Below are positions 35,315 to 44,626 of a stretch of DNA of 64,000 nt, one piece after another. The stretch lies in NCBI RefSeq assembly GCF_030651185.1, contig NZ_JAUSCJ010000022.1, forward strand, positions 372,001 to 436,000, given 5' to 3'. This stretch comes from Phenylobacterium sp. (lineage in GTDB: Bacteria > Pseudomonadota > Alphaproteobacteria > Caulobacterales > Caulobacteraceae). The translations under genes were made by a program, and so were the position numbers. The stretch's first letter is position 1. Each line of letters starts with the position of its first letter. The notes beneath the pieces were generated by a model. It made no database searches. It saw only the letters and a list, made by a program, of their open reading frames with translations, and was not told where the DNA came from.

Positions 35315-36265
35315 TCAGGCTGTCACGCTCGCGCTGTCAGCCTTGCCCGCCGCCAGCGACAAGACCTTCAGATAGCCGCCGGGTTCGATCAGCATGCCCT
35401 CGGTCACGCCCGCCTTGGCCAGGGCCCGGTGCGCGCGGGGCAGCTGGTAGCAGGGCAGGTGCATGAACATGTGATGTTCGCAGTGATAGTTCACATAGTA
35501 GGGGGCCAGCAGGGCGCGCTCGAGTAGGTTGGCCTTGGTGGTCCGGGCGTGGCGCAGGGGGTCGGGCTCGTCCTTGGCGATGCAGGCGTGCTCGGCGATG
35601 TTCCTCAGGCGGGTGATCATCGGATACCAGGTGGCCTGGGGCAGGACCCACAGCACCGGCCAGGCCCACCAGGCGCCGAAGGGGGCGCCGATCGCAGTGA
35701 TCACCACGCCCCCCAGCAGCCAGCGGCGCTTGCGGCGGATCTCCTCGGTCAGGATCGGCAGCAGCGGCTCGCTGGTCTTGCGGGCCTTCAGCCGGGCGAC
35801 CAGGTCGCCGAACCGCTGCTTGAAGAAGGTCTGGCCAGTCAGGTCGCGCACCAGCTTGCGGCGCAGGGACAGGCGGGTGATCGGGAAGGGCGCCGACAAG
35901 CCGAGGTCCGGATCCTCCGCCTGCTGGGCGAAGCGATGGTGGGTCAGGTGATAGGGACGGTAGCGGGCGAGGCCTCCGCCGGTCAGCCACTCGCCGGCGA
36001 AGTCGTTGATTTTGAGGTTCTTGTGCAGGGCGCCGTGGGCGGCGTCGTGCATCAGGATGGCGAGGCCCAGCTGGCGGCCGCCGATGATCATCACCGCCAG
36101 TGGCAGGGTAAGCGGCCAGATCACCACCATGGCCCCGGCCGCCAGGATCACGATCCAGGCGTGGGCGACGAGCGCCAGGCCGCGCCAGTTGGAATGGGCG
36201 GCCAGACGCGCCCACTGCTCGGGCGGGAAGTAGGTCTTGGGGTCAATGCGGGCTGCGGCGGCCAT
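35315..36265 (-). CDS. Fatty acid desaturase family membrane enzyme
   Basis: A 316-residue di-iron desaturase. The three histidine boxes are HDAAHGALH (near residue 85), HLTHHRF (near residue 115) and HCEHHMF (near residue 270); hydrophobic helices lie at residues 30-70 and 185-225. The box set matches acyl-lipid or carotenoid-type desaturases and hydroxylases, so membrane lipid desaturation is likely but not proved. Start at 36265 (MAAAARIDPKTYF) is better than the ATG at 36283. It is divergent from the LprI-like gene with a 17-bp palindrome in between. Confidence 0.85.
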   Translation of the reverse strand: MAAAARIDPKTYFPPEQWARLAAHSNWRGLALVAHAWIVILAAGAMVVIWPLTLPLAVMIIGGRQLGLAILMHDAAHGALHKNLKINDFAGEWLTGGGLARYRPYHLTHHRFAQQAEDPDLGLSAPFPITRLSLRRKLVRDLTGQTFFKQRFGDLVARLKARKTSEPLLPILTEEIRRKRRWLLGGVVITAIGAPFGAWWAWPVLWVLPQATWYPMITRLRNIAEHACIAKDEPDPLRHARTTKANLLERALLAPYYVNYHCEHHMFMHLPCYQLPRAHRALAKAGVTEGMLIEPGGYLKVLSLAAGKADSASVTA

Positions 36266-36301
36266 GAAGGCATTGTCCCACAAAACATCGTGACGAAACA
36301 G

Positions 36302-36318
36302 CGTGACCCGAGGTCACG
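36302..36318. promoter_or_regulatory. 17-bp perfect palindrome, candidate operator
   Basis: CGTGACC-CGA-GGTCACG lies 37 bases upstream of the desaturase start (minus strand) and 64 bases upstream of the LprI-like start (plus strand). Another CGTGAC half-site precedes it around 36288. The regulator is unknown; TetR- or MarR-type proteins often bind such sites. Confidence 0.5.
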
Positions 36319-36382
36319 ACAGGTCTTGGGGAACAATACGGAGCGCCCTAGGTTGGCTCCAGGACTTCCCTCGGAGACCCGA

Positions 36383-36733
36383 ATGCACCCGCCGTTCCGT
36401 CTTGCTCTGCTGGCCTTGGCCGCAACCTTGATGGCGGGGAGCGCCCAGGCGGCCAGCTTCAACTGCGAGCGGGCGCGGACGGCGGATGAACTGACCATCT
36501 GCGCGACCCTGAAGCTCAATGACCAGGATGTCCGCATGGCCCAGCTCTACGACATCGCCCAGCATCTGGTGGCCATGGGCGGGCGCGCGGCGATCCAGGA
36601 CGATCAGCAGGCCTGGCTGAAGACGCGACGGGCCTGCGGCGCCGACCGCACCTGCCTGGCGCGCGCCTATACGCGGCGCATCGCCGACCTGAACAAGGTG
36701 CTGGAGCGAGTCTACAGGCAGGGCCCGTTCTAG
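36383..36733 (+). CDS. LprI-type (DUF1311-like) small exported protein
   Basis: A 116-residue protein with a signal peptide (LALLALAATLMAGSAQA, cleavage near ASF). Four Cys remain in the mature part (FNCERA, TICATL, RACGADRTCLARAY), which fits the disulfide pattern of LprI/lysozyme-inhibitor-like DUF1311 proteins. Lysozyme inhibition is known for the mycobacterial LprI only, so function here is inference. ATG 36383 follows GGAG. Confidence 0.75.
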   Translation: MHPPFRLALLALAATLMAGSAQAASFNCERARTADELTICATLKLNDQDVRMAQLYDIAQHLVAMGGRAAIQDDQQAWLKTRRACGADRTCLARAYTRRIADLNKVLERVYRQGPF

Positions 36734-36762
36734 GAGCCGTTTACGGGTCGCGCCTTCCGGGC

Positions 36763-36785
36763 GGCGAACCGGCTTCCACTTCGCC
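36763..36785. repeat. Possible degenerate copy of the GGTTCCCACTTTCG element
   Basis: GCGAACCGGCTTCCACTTCGCC in the gap between the LprI-like gene and ubiA looks like a decayed form of the repeat core GAAACCGGTTCCCACTTTCG seen at 62797-62816. It is one of several related intergenic sequences in this window. Confidence 0.3.
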
Positions 36786-36794
36786 TGAAAGCGC

Positions 36795-37733
36795 TCAGAT
36801 ACTCGACGCGGGGCCCGACCACATGCCGGCGGCCATGGCGATCACCAGCAGCAGGCCCGCCAGGCTGTTGGACTTGAAGAGGGCGAGCGCGCCCCTGCCG
36901 TCCTTCACATCCAGCCGCGCCGCCTGCCGTGAGAGGTGGACGCCGAACAGGGCGGCGGGCGGCAGGAAGAGCGGGCCAAGACCCCCGACCCAGGCGGCGG
37001 CCAGGGCCAGGACGAAGGCCGTCACATAGAAGGCGAGCACCGCCTTAGGGGCTGAGTCGCCCAGCCGCAGTGCCGAGGACTTCACGCCAGCGAGCGCATC
37101 GTCCTCCAGGTCCTGGACCGCGTAGATTGTGTCGTAGCCGAGGGTCCAGAAGACGCCCGCGGCATAGAGCAGGACGGCTGGCCAATCGATCCGGCCGGTG
37201 GCGGCGGCATAGCCCAGCAGGGCGCCCCAGTTGAAGGTCAGGCCGAGCCAAGCCTGCGGCCACCAGGTGATCCGCTTCATGAAGGGATAGGCGGCGACGA
37301 GCGCGAGCGAGGCGACGCCGAGCGCGATGGCCACCGGGCCCATGGTCAGCAGGATGACCAGAGAGATCAGGGCGCAGGCGACCACGAAGGCCCAGGCCTG
37401 TTTGACGCTGATCTGGCCGGACGGGATCGGGCGGGCGGCGGTGCGCGCCACCTTGGCGTCGAAGTCGCGGTCGACGATGTCGTTATAGGCGCAGCCGGCC
37501 GCCCGCATCAGGGCCGCGCCGGCGAAGAACTCGGCCATCAGCAGGGCGTTCGGCCACTGGTGTTGCATGGCCCCGGCCAGCGCGATCCCCTGCCAGCCGG
37601 GCAGCATCAGCAGCCAGATGCCGGTGGGCCGGTCGAAGCGCCCCAGCTTCAGCCAGGGGCGAAGGGCTGCAGGGGCATAGCGGTCCACCCAGTTGGTGGC
37701 GGCGGCGTCGGGGAGGGGCGTCGAAGCGGTCAT
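36795..37733 (-). CDS. ubiA: 4-hydroxybenzoate polyprenyltransferase
   Basis: A 312-residue membrane prenyltransferase that attaches the polyprenyl tail to 4-hydroxybenzoate in ubiquinone synthesis. The first Asp-rich motif NDIVDRDFDAKVARTAARP is near residue 78 and the second, YDTIYAVQDLEDDALAGVKS, near residue 195, with seven to nine hydrophobic helices between and after. ATG 37733 gives MTASTPLPDAAATNW; the longer ORF extends into the exporter leader region. Together with ubiD it suggests a ubiquinone cluster split by other genes. Confidence 0.93.
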   Translation of the reverse strand: MTASTPLPDAAATNWVDRYAPAALRPWLKLGRFDRPTGIWLLMLPGWQGIALAGAMQHQWPNALLMAEFFAGAALMRAAGCAYNDIVDRDFDAKVARTAARPIPSGQISVKQAWAFVVACALISLVILLTMGPVAIALGVASLALVAAYPFMKRITWWPQAWLGLTFNWGALLGYAAATGRIDWPAVLLYAAGVFWTLGYDTIYAVQDLEDDALAGVKSSALRLGDSAPKAVLAFYVTAFVLALAAAWVGGLGPLFLPPAALFGVHLSRQAARLDVKDGRGALALFKSNSLAGLLLVIAMAAGMWSGPASSI

Positions 37734-37799
37734 CTTGGCCCCTGCATAGCAGCACCGTGGCTTTCGCGCCGCAGTCAGAATTTGGCGTAACGCGGTCGC

Positions 37800-37827
37800 T
37801 TGACGGGCGAATCTGAGCCGCATAGCT
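37800..37827 (+). promoter_or_regulatory. Candidate sigma-70-type promoter of the ABC exporter operon
   Basis: TTGACGG at 37800-37806 matches the Caulobacter housekeeping -35 (TTGACGS). After 13 bases comes GCATAGCT (37820-37827), a partial match to the Caulobacter -10 GCTANAWC. Transcription would begin near 37835, leaving a leader of about 250 bases. Confidence 0.5.
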
Positions 37828-37857
37828 TCCGGCCTCCAACACGCGACCGGAAAGGAG

Positions 37858-37927
37858 GGTCAGCAAAGATGAAAGTCACCGCACCGACCGCCCTCCGCCG
37901 ACGCGCCGCCGGGTCCTCCTGCTGACC
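37858..37927 (+). promoter_or_regulatory. Inverted repeat enclosing the leader ORF
   Basis: GGTCAGCA (37858-37865) and TGCTGACC (37920-37927) are perfect complements. The left arm begins in the leader ribosome binding site and the right arm contains the leader stop codon, so pairing would be affected by translation of the leader. Confidence 0.5.
37869..37925 (+). CDS. 18-residue leader peptide upstream of the ABC exporter genes
   Basis: ATG at 37869 follows AAAGGAGGG (37851-37859), one of the strongest ribosome binding sites in the window, by nine bases. It encodes MKVTAPTALRRRAAGSSC and stops at TGA 37923-37925. The stop lies three bases before the left arm of the hairpin that covers the next ribosome binding site. 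The tract LRRRAAGSSC, with three consecutive Arg and an end in Ser-Ser-Cys, could slow or stall a ribosome. No known leader-peptide family can be named for certain. The main support for a real gene is the ribosome binding site and the position. Confidence 0.6.
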   Translation: MKVTAPTALRRRAAGSSC

Positions 37928-37928
37928 T

Positions 37929-37980
37929 GAGAGAATTCCCCGGCTCGCGCATCCTTTGCGCCCGCCCCAAGGAATCTCTC
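37929..37980 (+). promoter_or_regulatory. Hairpin sequestering the ribosome binding site of the coupled ORF
   Basis: Left arm GAGAGAATTCC (37929-37939) pairs with GGAATCTCTC (37971-37980) with one bulged A. An inner GCGC/GCGC stem (37947-37950, 37958-37961) extends it. The right arm includes most of AAGGAA, the only ribosome binding site for the GTG at 37983, so the folded form should block translation. Confidence 0.6.
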
Positions 37981-37982
37981 CC

Positions 37983-38090
37983 GTGTTCGCCGATCCGCGC
38001 TGGAAGCTCCAGCCGCTCCCCATTTTCCATGACGTCGATGATGCGCGCGCCGCATGCCCCGCCGTCATCGCACTCCGACGGCTCCAATGA
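37983..38090 (+). CDS. 35-residue ORF translationally coupled to the ABC exporter
   Basis: GTG at 37983 with AAGGAA nine bases upstream opens a 35-codon ORF (starting MFADPRWKLQPLPIFHDVD) whose TGA (38088-38090) overlaps the ATG of the exporter gene as ATGA. It has no similarity I recognise and may serve only to carry ribosomes to the exporter start, as in coupled attenuators. The residues DVDDARAACPAVIALRRLQ include no membrane segment. Its existence depends on the start prediction. Confidence 0.5.
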   Translation: MFADPRWKLQPLPIFHDVDDARAACPAVIALRRLQ

Positions 38091-39870
38091 CCGCAGCTTA
38101 CGACGATGAGGACGAACACCGTCCCCGCACCCTGACCAACAGCCAGGTGATCGCCTTCATGGCAGGCCACTGGATGGGCGAGCCGCGCCGGTTCGCGCTG
38201 ATCGCGTGCCTGATGCTGGCCTCGACCGCCTGCGACCTTTCGATCCCCTGGGCGACCCGGGCCCTGATCGACGCGGTGGCGACGCCGACTTCGCCCAGCG
38301 ACAAGGCCTGGATCGCCTGGGCCAGCCTGTCGGCCCTGTACCTGGCCTTCTACAGCCTGCGCAGTTCCATGTTCCGCCTGTCCAACGGCTACTATTCGCG
38401 GATCATGGCGCGGATGGTCACCCAGGCCTTCGGTCGCGTTCAGGCCTTTTCCGCCGACTGGCATGCCTCCAACTTCGCCGGCGCGACCGTGCGCCGCGTC
38501 AGCCGCGCCATGTGGGGCTATGACAGCGCCTCGGACGCGCTGTTGTGGATGCTGACCCCGACCCTGGTCGTGCTGTCGGGCCTGGCGATCTCCATCGGCC
38601 TGAAGTGGCCGGCGGCCGGCGTGTTCGTCGCGGTGCTGGTGATCGCCTTCGCCATCTTCAACATCGTGGTTTCGACCCACTACATCCGCCCAGCCAACCT
38701 CGCCTCCACGGCCCTGGACTCGCAGATCGGCGCCAACCTGGCCGACGCCATCGGCGGCAATCCGGTGGTGAAGGGCTTCGGCGCGGAGGCGCGCGAGGAG
38801 AAGCGCTTCAGCGATCACGTGAACACCTGGCGGGCGGCTCAGCACAAGACCTGGAACCGGTTCAACACCGTCAGCTGGGGGCAGAACCTGTTCCTGGTGG
38901 TGCTGCAGGCGGGCCTGACGGGACAGCTGGTCTATGCCTGGAGCCACGGCGACGCGACACCCGGCGACGTGGCCTTCGGCATCACCTCCTTCATCGTCAT
39001 GGCCGGCTACATGCGGAACTTCAGCGAGATCACCCGCATGCTGCAGAAGGGCCTGGACGACATGGTGGACGTCGCCACCTACATGCGCACCGAGCCGCAG
39101 CTGGCCGACAGGGCCGACGCCGCGCCGTTCCGCGGCGAGCTGGGGGAGGTGGTCTTCGACCGCGTGACCTTCGGCTACGAGAACGCCGCGCGGCCGCTCT
39201 ATCAGGACTTCACCCTGGTGGTGGCGCCCGGCGAACGGGTGGCCCTGGTGGGGCCGACGGGGGCCGGCAAGTCGACCTTCGTCAAGCTGCTGCAGCGGCT
39301 GTACGACGTGCAGTCGGGCCGCATCCTCATCGACGGCCAGGACATCGCCCATGTCAGCCAGGGCAGCCTTCGGCGCGCCATCGCCGTGGTGCCTCAGGAC
39401 CCGGCCCTGTTCCACCGCACCATCGGCGAGAACATCAGCTACGCCCGGCCTGAGGCGACCGAAGACGAGGTGATCCTGGCCGCCAAGCGGGCCCGGGCGC
39501 ACGACTTCATCGCCAGCCTGCCGAAGGGCTACCACACCCTGGTGGGCGAGCGCGGCGTGAAGCTGTCGGGGGGCGAGCGCCAGCGGGTGGCGATCGCGCG
39601 CGCCTTCCTGGCCGACGCCCCGATCCTGGTGCTGGACGAGGCGACCTCGTCCCTGGACGTGGAGACCGAGCGCCAGGTGCAGGCGGCCATGGAGGAACTG
39701 ATGGTAGGGCGCACCACGGTGGTGATCGCTCACCGGCTGTCGACCATCCGCGGCGCCGACCGCATCCTGGTGTTCGAGGGCGGACAACTGGTGGAAGAGG
39801 GCCGCCATGCGGACTTGGTGGCGAAGGGCGGAGCCTATGCCCGGCTGCACGCCGTGACGGAGGCGGGCGC

Positions 39871-39874
<4 letters not shown>
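38087..39874 (+). CDS. ABC exporter half-transporter, first of a tandem pair
   Basis: A 595-residue fused permease/ATPase (type IV exporter). Six helices lie at about residues 35-310 and the nucleotide-binding domain at 350-590 with Walker A GPTGAGKST, Q-loop VVPQDPALFH, signature LSGGERQR, Walker B ILVLDEATSSLD and IAHRLST. The start at 38087 is confirmed by alignment with the next gene: MTAAYDDEDEH versus MTEHYEEIDES. It resembles multidrug or lipid exporters, but substrate is unknown. Its stop overlaps the next start as GTGA, so both halves should be made in equal amounts. Confidence 0.9.
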
Positions 39875-41658
<1,784 letters not shown>

Positions 41659-41689
41659 GCGCCGCGTGAAGTGGTCTCGCCACCCCCCG

Positions 41690-41717
41690 AAACTGGTTAG
41701 GTTTCCGAACTAGTTTT
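41690..41717 (+). terminator. Candidate terminator after the ABC exporter pair
   Basis: AAACTGGTT (41690-41698) and AACTAGTTT (41708-41716) form a 9-bp stem with one G-U pair and a nine-base loop, followed by a short T-run. It overlaps the stop codon of the convergent YcaQ-type gene. The T-run is short, so termination is uncertain. Confidence 0.35.
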
Positions 41718-42909
41718 GGGCCGCGGCGAGGCGCGGGGCCAGGTCGCCCTTGGGTTCGACGCGGACGGCGTTCAGGCCGAGCCAGCGCGCCATCAGCTGA
41801 AGTTCGGTCATCAACTGGCCCGGCGTCGCCGCATCGGCCCAGGGTTCGGCGTGGGCCGACTGCACCAGCAGGACGCCGGCCTTGCGGTCGGCCTTGAGGT
41901 CGACGCGGGCGGTGATGGCCTCGCCCTGCAGGAAGGGCAGGACGTAGTAGCCGTGCACCCGCTTCTCGGCCGGGGTGTAGATCTCCAGCCGCACGCGGAC
42001 GCCGAAGATCCGCTCGGTCCGCTCGCGGAACCAGATCAGGTTGTCGAAGGGCGAGAGCAGGGCGCCGACGGTGATCTTGCGCGGCCGCCGGGCGGCGGGG
42101 TCGAGATAGGCCGGCGGGTCCCAGCCCTTCACGGACACCGGCAGCAGGTCGCCAGCCTCCACCAGCTCGGCGATGCGGGCCTTGGTGTCGGCCACCGGCA
42201 TGCGGAAATAGTCGCGCAGGTCGCGCTCGGTGGCCACGCCCTGGGCGCGGGCGGCGATGCGCAGCAGTTGGCGCTGGGCCTCGTCCCGGGGCGGGGTGGG
42301 GGCGTCGCGGACCGACTTGGGGTGGACGTCGTCCGGCAGGCCATAGACCCGCTCGAAGGTGGTGCGCCGGGTGGCCGTGGTGATCTCGCCGGCCCAGAAC
42401 AGGCACTCCATGGCCCGCTTGCCCTCGCTCCAGCCCCACCAGCCGCCGCGCCCCTTCTCGCCGATCTCCAGCTCGCCGGCCGAGATGGCGCCGCGGGCGT
42501 GGATTTCGGCCAGGGCCTTGTCGATGAAGGGGCGGTTCTCGCGCAGGAAGCGGGCGACGCCTTTCCAGAGGCCGACGCCTTCGCGGGCGTCGTCCATCCG
42601 CCAGCGCATCAGGGGCTGCAGGGCGTGGGGGGCGAGCGAGGCCTCATGCATCCAGTACTCGAACAGCACCGGCTTCCGGCCCCAGGCGATCTCCTCCAGC
42701 AGCGGCCGGGGATAGGCGCCAAGCCTGGAGAACAGCGGCAGGTAGTGGGTGCGGCTGACCACATTGACCGAGTCGATCTGCAGCAGGCCCAGCCGGTCGA
42801 TGGTCTTGACCAGGTGGCGCTTGCCGGGATCGGCCGGGCGGCGGTCGGCGAAGCCCTGGGCGGCGAGCGCGATCCGCCGCGCCTCCTGGGCGGTGAGGGT
42901 CTGCGTCAT
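41710..42909 (-). CDS. YcaQ/AlkX-type winged-helix DNA glycosylase family protein (HTH_42)
   Basis: A 399-residue HTH_42 (DUF1006) protein. Family blocks: IDRLGLLQIDSVNVVSRTHYLPLFSRLG (near residue 38), VLFEYWMHEASLAP (near residue 80), RRTTFERVYGLPDDV (near residue 183), ISPFDNL-type LSPFDNLIWFRERTERIFG (near residue 282) and HGYYVLPFLQGE (near residue 320). E. coli YcaQ unhooks interstrand cross-links made by nitrogen mustards; the Gln-rich active motif is represented here by QID. It lies eight bases downstream of ppk2 on the same strand, suggesting co-transcription. Function by homology only. Confidence 0.85.
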   Translation of the reverse strand: MTQTLTAQEARRIALAAQGFADRRPADPGKRHLVKTIDRLGLLQIDSVNVVSRTHYLPLFSRLGAYPRPLLEEIAWGRKPVLFEYWMHEASLAPHALQPLMRWRMDDAREGVGLWKGVARFLRENRPFIDKALAEIHARGAISAGELEIGEKGRGGWWGWSEGKRAMECLFWAGEITTATRRTTFERVYGLPDDVHPKSVRDAPTPPRDEAQRQLLRIAARAQGVATERDLRDYFRMPVADTKARIAELVEAGDLLPVSVKGWDPPAYLDPAARRPRKITVGALLSPFDNLIWFRERTERIFGVRVRLEIYTPAEKRVHGYYVLPFLQGEAITARVDLKADRKAGVLLVQSAHAEPWADAATPGQLMTELQLMARWLGLNAVRVEPKGDLAPRLAAAQN

Positions 42910-42917
42910 GCCGTCCG

Positions 42918-43685
42918 TCAGCGTTCCAGGCGTCCGTCGGTGAGGGCCTCGATCTCAAAGGGGAAGACCACCTTGGGATCGGGATCCTTGATCTTCTTGG
43001 CGATGTCCTTGGGCGCCATGGCGTTGACCAGGTAGCGCAGGACGTTCAGCCGGCCTTCGGTCTTGTCGTCGTTGCGGACGCAGACCCAGGGGCTGCGCGG
43101 GGCGTGGGTGCGTTTCAGCATCTCGTCGCGGGCATTGGTGTAGTCGTCCCACTTCGATTGCGCGGCGGCGTCGAGCGGGCTCGACTTGAGCACCTTCAGG
43201 GGATCGGTCCGGCGTTCCTCGAGGCGCTTGGCCTGCTCCTTCTTGGAGACGTCCAGCCACAGCTTCACCAGGGTGACGCCGCTTTCCACCAGCATGGCCT
43301 CGAAGGTGGTCACGTCGCGCAGGAAGCTCTCATGCTCTTCCGGCGTGCAGAAGCCCATCACCGGCTCGACGCCGCCCCGGTTGTACCAGGAGCGGTTGAA
43401 GATCACGACTTCGCCGGCAGCCGGCAGGTATCCGACATAGCGCTGGAAGTACCACTGGCTGCGTTCGCGGTCGGAGGGCTTGGGCAGGGCGATGACCCGG
43501 GTGGCGCGCACCGAGAGGTGCTCGATGACCCGCCGGATCGTGCCGTCCTTGCCCGCCGCGTCGCGGCCCTCGAAGATGATCAGCACCTTGGCGCCGCTCT
43601 CCATGGCCCGCTGCTGGCTGCGCACCAGGGCGAGCTGGGCCTGTTCGAGATCGTTGAGGTCGTCAGACTTATCGGATTTGGACAT
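42918..43685 (-). CDS. ppk2: Polyphosphate kinase 2 family protein
   Basis: A 255-residue single-domain PPK2. Walker A is FEGRDAAGKDGTI (near residue 37), Walker B/lid residues are VIFNRSWYNRGGVEPVMGF (near residue 95) with the conserved basic lid around KKEQAKRLEERRTDPLKVLK (near residue 155), and the end has SPWVCVRNDDK. PPK2 uses polyphosphate to phosphorylate GDP or ADP/AMP; which class it belongs to depends on the nucleotide pocket. It is a functional neighbour of the Pho genes only in subject, not in position. First gene of a unit with the YcaQ-type gene. Confidence 0.92.
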   Translation of the reverse strand: MSKSDKSDDLNDLEQAQLALVRSQQRAMESGAKVLIIFEGRDAAGKDGTIRRVIEHLSVRATRVIALPKPSDRERSQWYFQRYVGYLPAAGEVVIFNRSWYNRGGVEPVMGFCTPEEHESFLRDVTTFEAMLVESGVTLVKLWLDVSKKEQAKRLEERRTDPLKVLKSSPLDAAAQSKWDDYTNARDEMLKRTHAPRSPWVCVRNDDKTEGRLNVLRYLVNAMAPKDIAKKIKDPDPKVVFPFEIEALTDGRLER

Positions 43686-43730
43686 GGGACGAGCCTAGTC
43701 CGTATGGCGGGGGGCGCGCCAGGGGGGTCG

Positions 43731-43800
43731 AAAGTGGGAACCCGCGCCACCTATCCGGGGCGTCAGCTCCGACCCGTCAAGTCGTGCGTGTCCCCACTTT
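43731..43800. repeat. REP-like palindromic element, copy 1 (70 bp)
   Basis: Ends in inverted repeats AAAGTGGG (43731-43738) and CCCACTTT (43793-43800). A central GGGGCGTCAG at 43757-43766 is at the same offset in copy 2 (46145-46213). Lies between ppk2 and the DsbA-like gene. Confidence 0.6.
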
Positions 43801-43836
43801 CCGGTGCGGACGGCTCCGTCCCGCCTGCTGCCCCGA

Positions 43837-44511
43837 TCAGCACCAACTGGCTTGTTCGGTCTGGCGCGCGCGCAGAAGTTCGTGGATGTTGGCGTCGAGG
43901 ATCCTGAAGCCGACGTTGCCAAACAGCTTCTGCCGACCCTCATTGAGCACGAAGCTTGGGCTGCCCTGGATTCCCATGGCGGCGGCGTCCTGGTAGTCCG
44001 AGGCCAGGGACGCGAAGGCGGATCCGTCATCAATCAGGGCCTCGATGTGGGCGATGTCGACGCCGCAGCTTCGGGCGACCGCGCACTGGACCTCCCACCT
44101 TGCGATATCCTGCGCCTCCTCGAAAAACGCCTTGCGCAGTCCGCGGACGGTCCTCTGGTAGGTTTGCGGCGCGCAACCCCCTGAGCCCTCGTCCAGTTGT
44201 ACCGCCTTTGCGAACAGATGTGGGCCTGTGGATGAGGCGGGCCGCGCGGTCAGCCAGATGTCCGGGTTCACCCGGACCTCAGGATAGTCTGAGGCGGCGT
44301 GCCGCAGATGTTCATTGAAGCCCGCGTATCCGCCACTGTCGCCCCAGCCGTCGGCGATCTTGCGGGCGGTGTCGCCGAACACCGAGCAGAACCGGTATTC
44401 GAACCGGACCTGTTCGCCGTAGGTCGCCATCGCCGCGTCCACGCGAAGCTCCGAAATATGCGCCCAAAGGCACAGCAGATCGGAGAAATAGACAATCGGC
44501 ACCCGTTTCAC
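43837..44511 (-). CDS. DsbA family thioredoxin-like protein with CxWA active-site variant
   Basis: A 224-residue thioredoxin-fold protein (FrnE/2-hydroxychromene-carboxylate isomerase-like DsbA superfamily) with no signal peptide, so cytoplasmic. The start VPIVYFSDLLCLWAH puts a single Cys where DsbA has CxxC (here C-L-W-A). Later blocks are FRFCSVFGDTA (near residue 45) and GIQGSPSFVLNEGRQKLFGN with the cis-Pro (near residue 185). A single Cys rules out ordinary disulfide exchange and suggests a glutathione-transferase-like or other role; the variant may be normal in this subfamily. GTG 44511 follows GGGAG by seven bases. Confidence 0.75.
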   Translation of the reverse strand: MKRVPIVYFSDLLCLWAHISELRVDAAMATYGEQVRFEYRFCSVFGDTARKIADGWGDSGGYAGFNEHLRHAASDYPEVRVNPDIWLTARPASSTGPHLFAKAVQLDEGSGGCAPQTYQRTVRGLRKAFFEEAQDIARWEVQCAVARSCGVDIAHIEALIDDGSAFASLASDYQDAAAMGIQGSPSFVLNEGRQKLFGNVGFRILDANIHELLRARQTEQASWC

Positions 44512-44626
44512 GCTCGATCTCCCAGCCGCCAACTCCTCGATTACCCGCAAGACGGTTGCGCGGTGGAATATCCCATGAACCGCTGCCCGACGGAGCTTCG
44601 TCTGAATCAGGCGGAGACTTCGCCGG

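Larger units (their letters stand above)
37734..38086. other. 353-bp intergenic leader region of the ABC exporter pair
   Basis: Between ubiA (divergent) and the first ABC exporter gene. It holds a candidate promoter (37800-37827), a ribosome binding site and 18-codon leader ORF (37869-37925), two inverted repeats, and a 35-codon ORF (37983-38090) that overlaps the exporter start. These parts are listed separately. Confidence 0.6.

Noticed and set aside
37921..37980. TPP or other known riboswitch in the exporter leader (CTGAGAGA word)
   Set aside because: CTGAGA is shared with the thi box, but no other conserved riboswitch element follows, and the sequence is better explained as one arm of a simple hairpin.
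37775..39850. 691-codon ORF on the minus strand
   Set aside because: Antisense to the first ABC exporter; no recognisable feature.
43837..44511. DsbA-like protein as a broken gene because of the missing Cys
   Set aside because: The frame is intact, has a good ribosome binding site and conserved fold segments, so a subfamily variation is more likely than decay.
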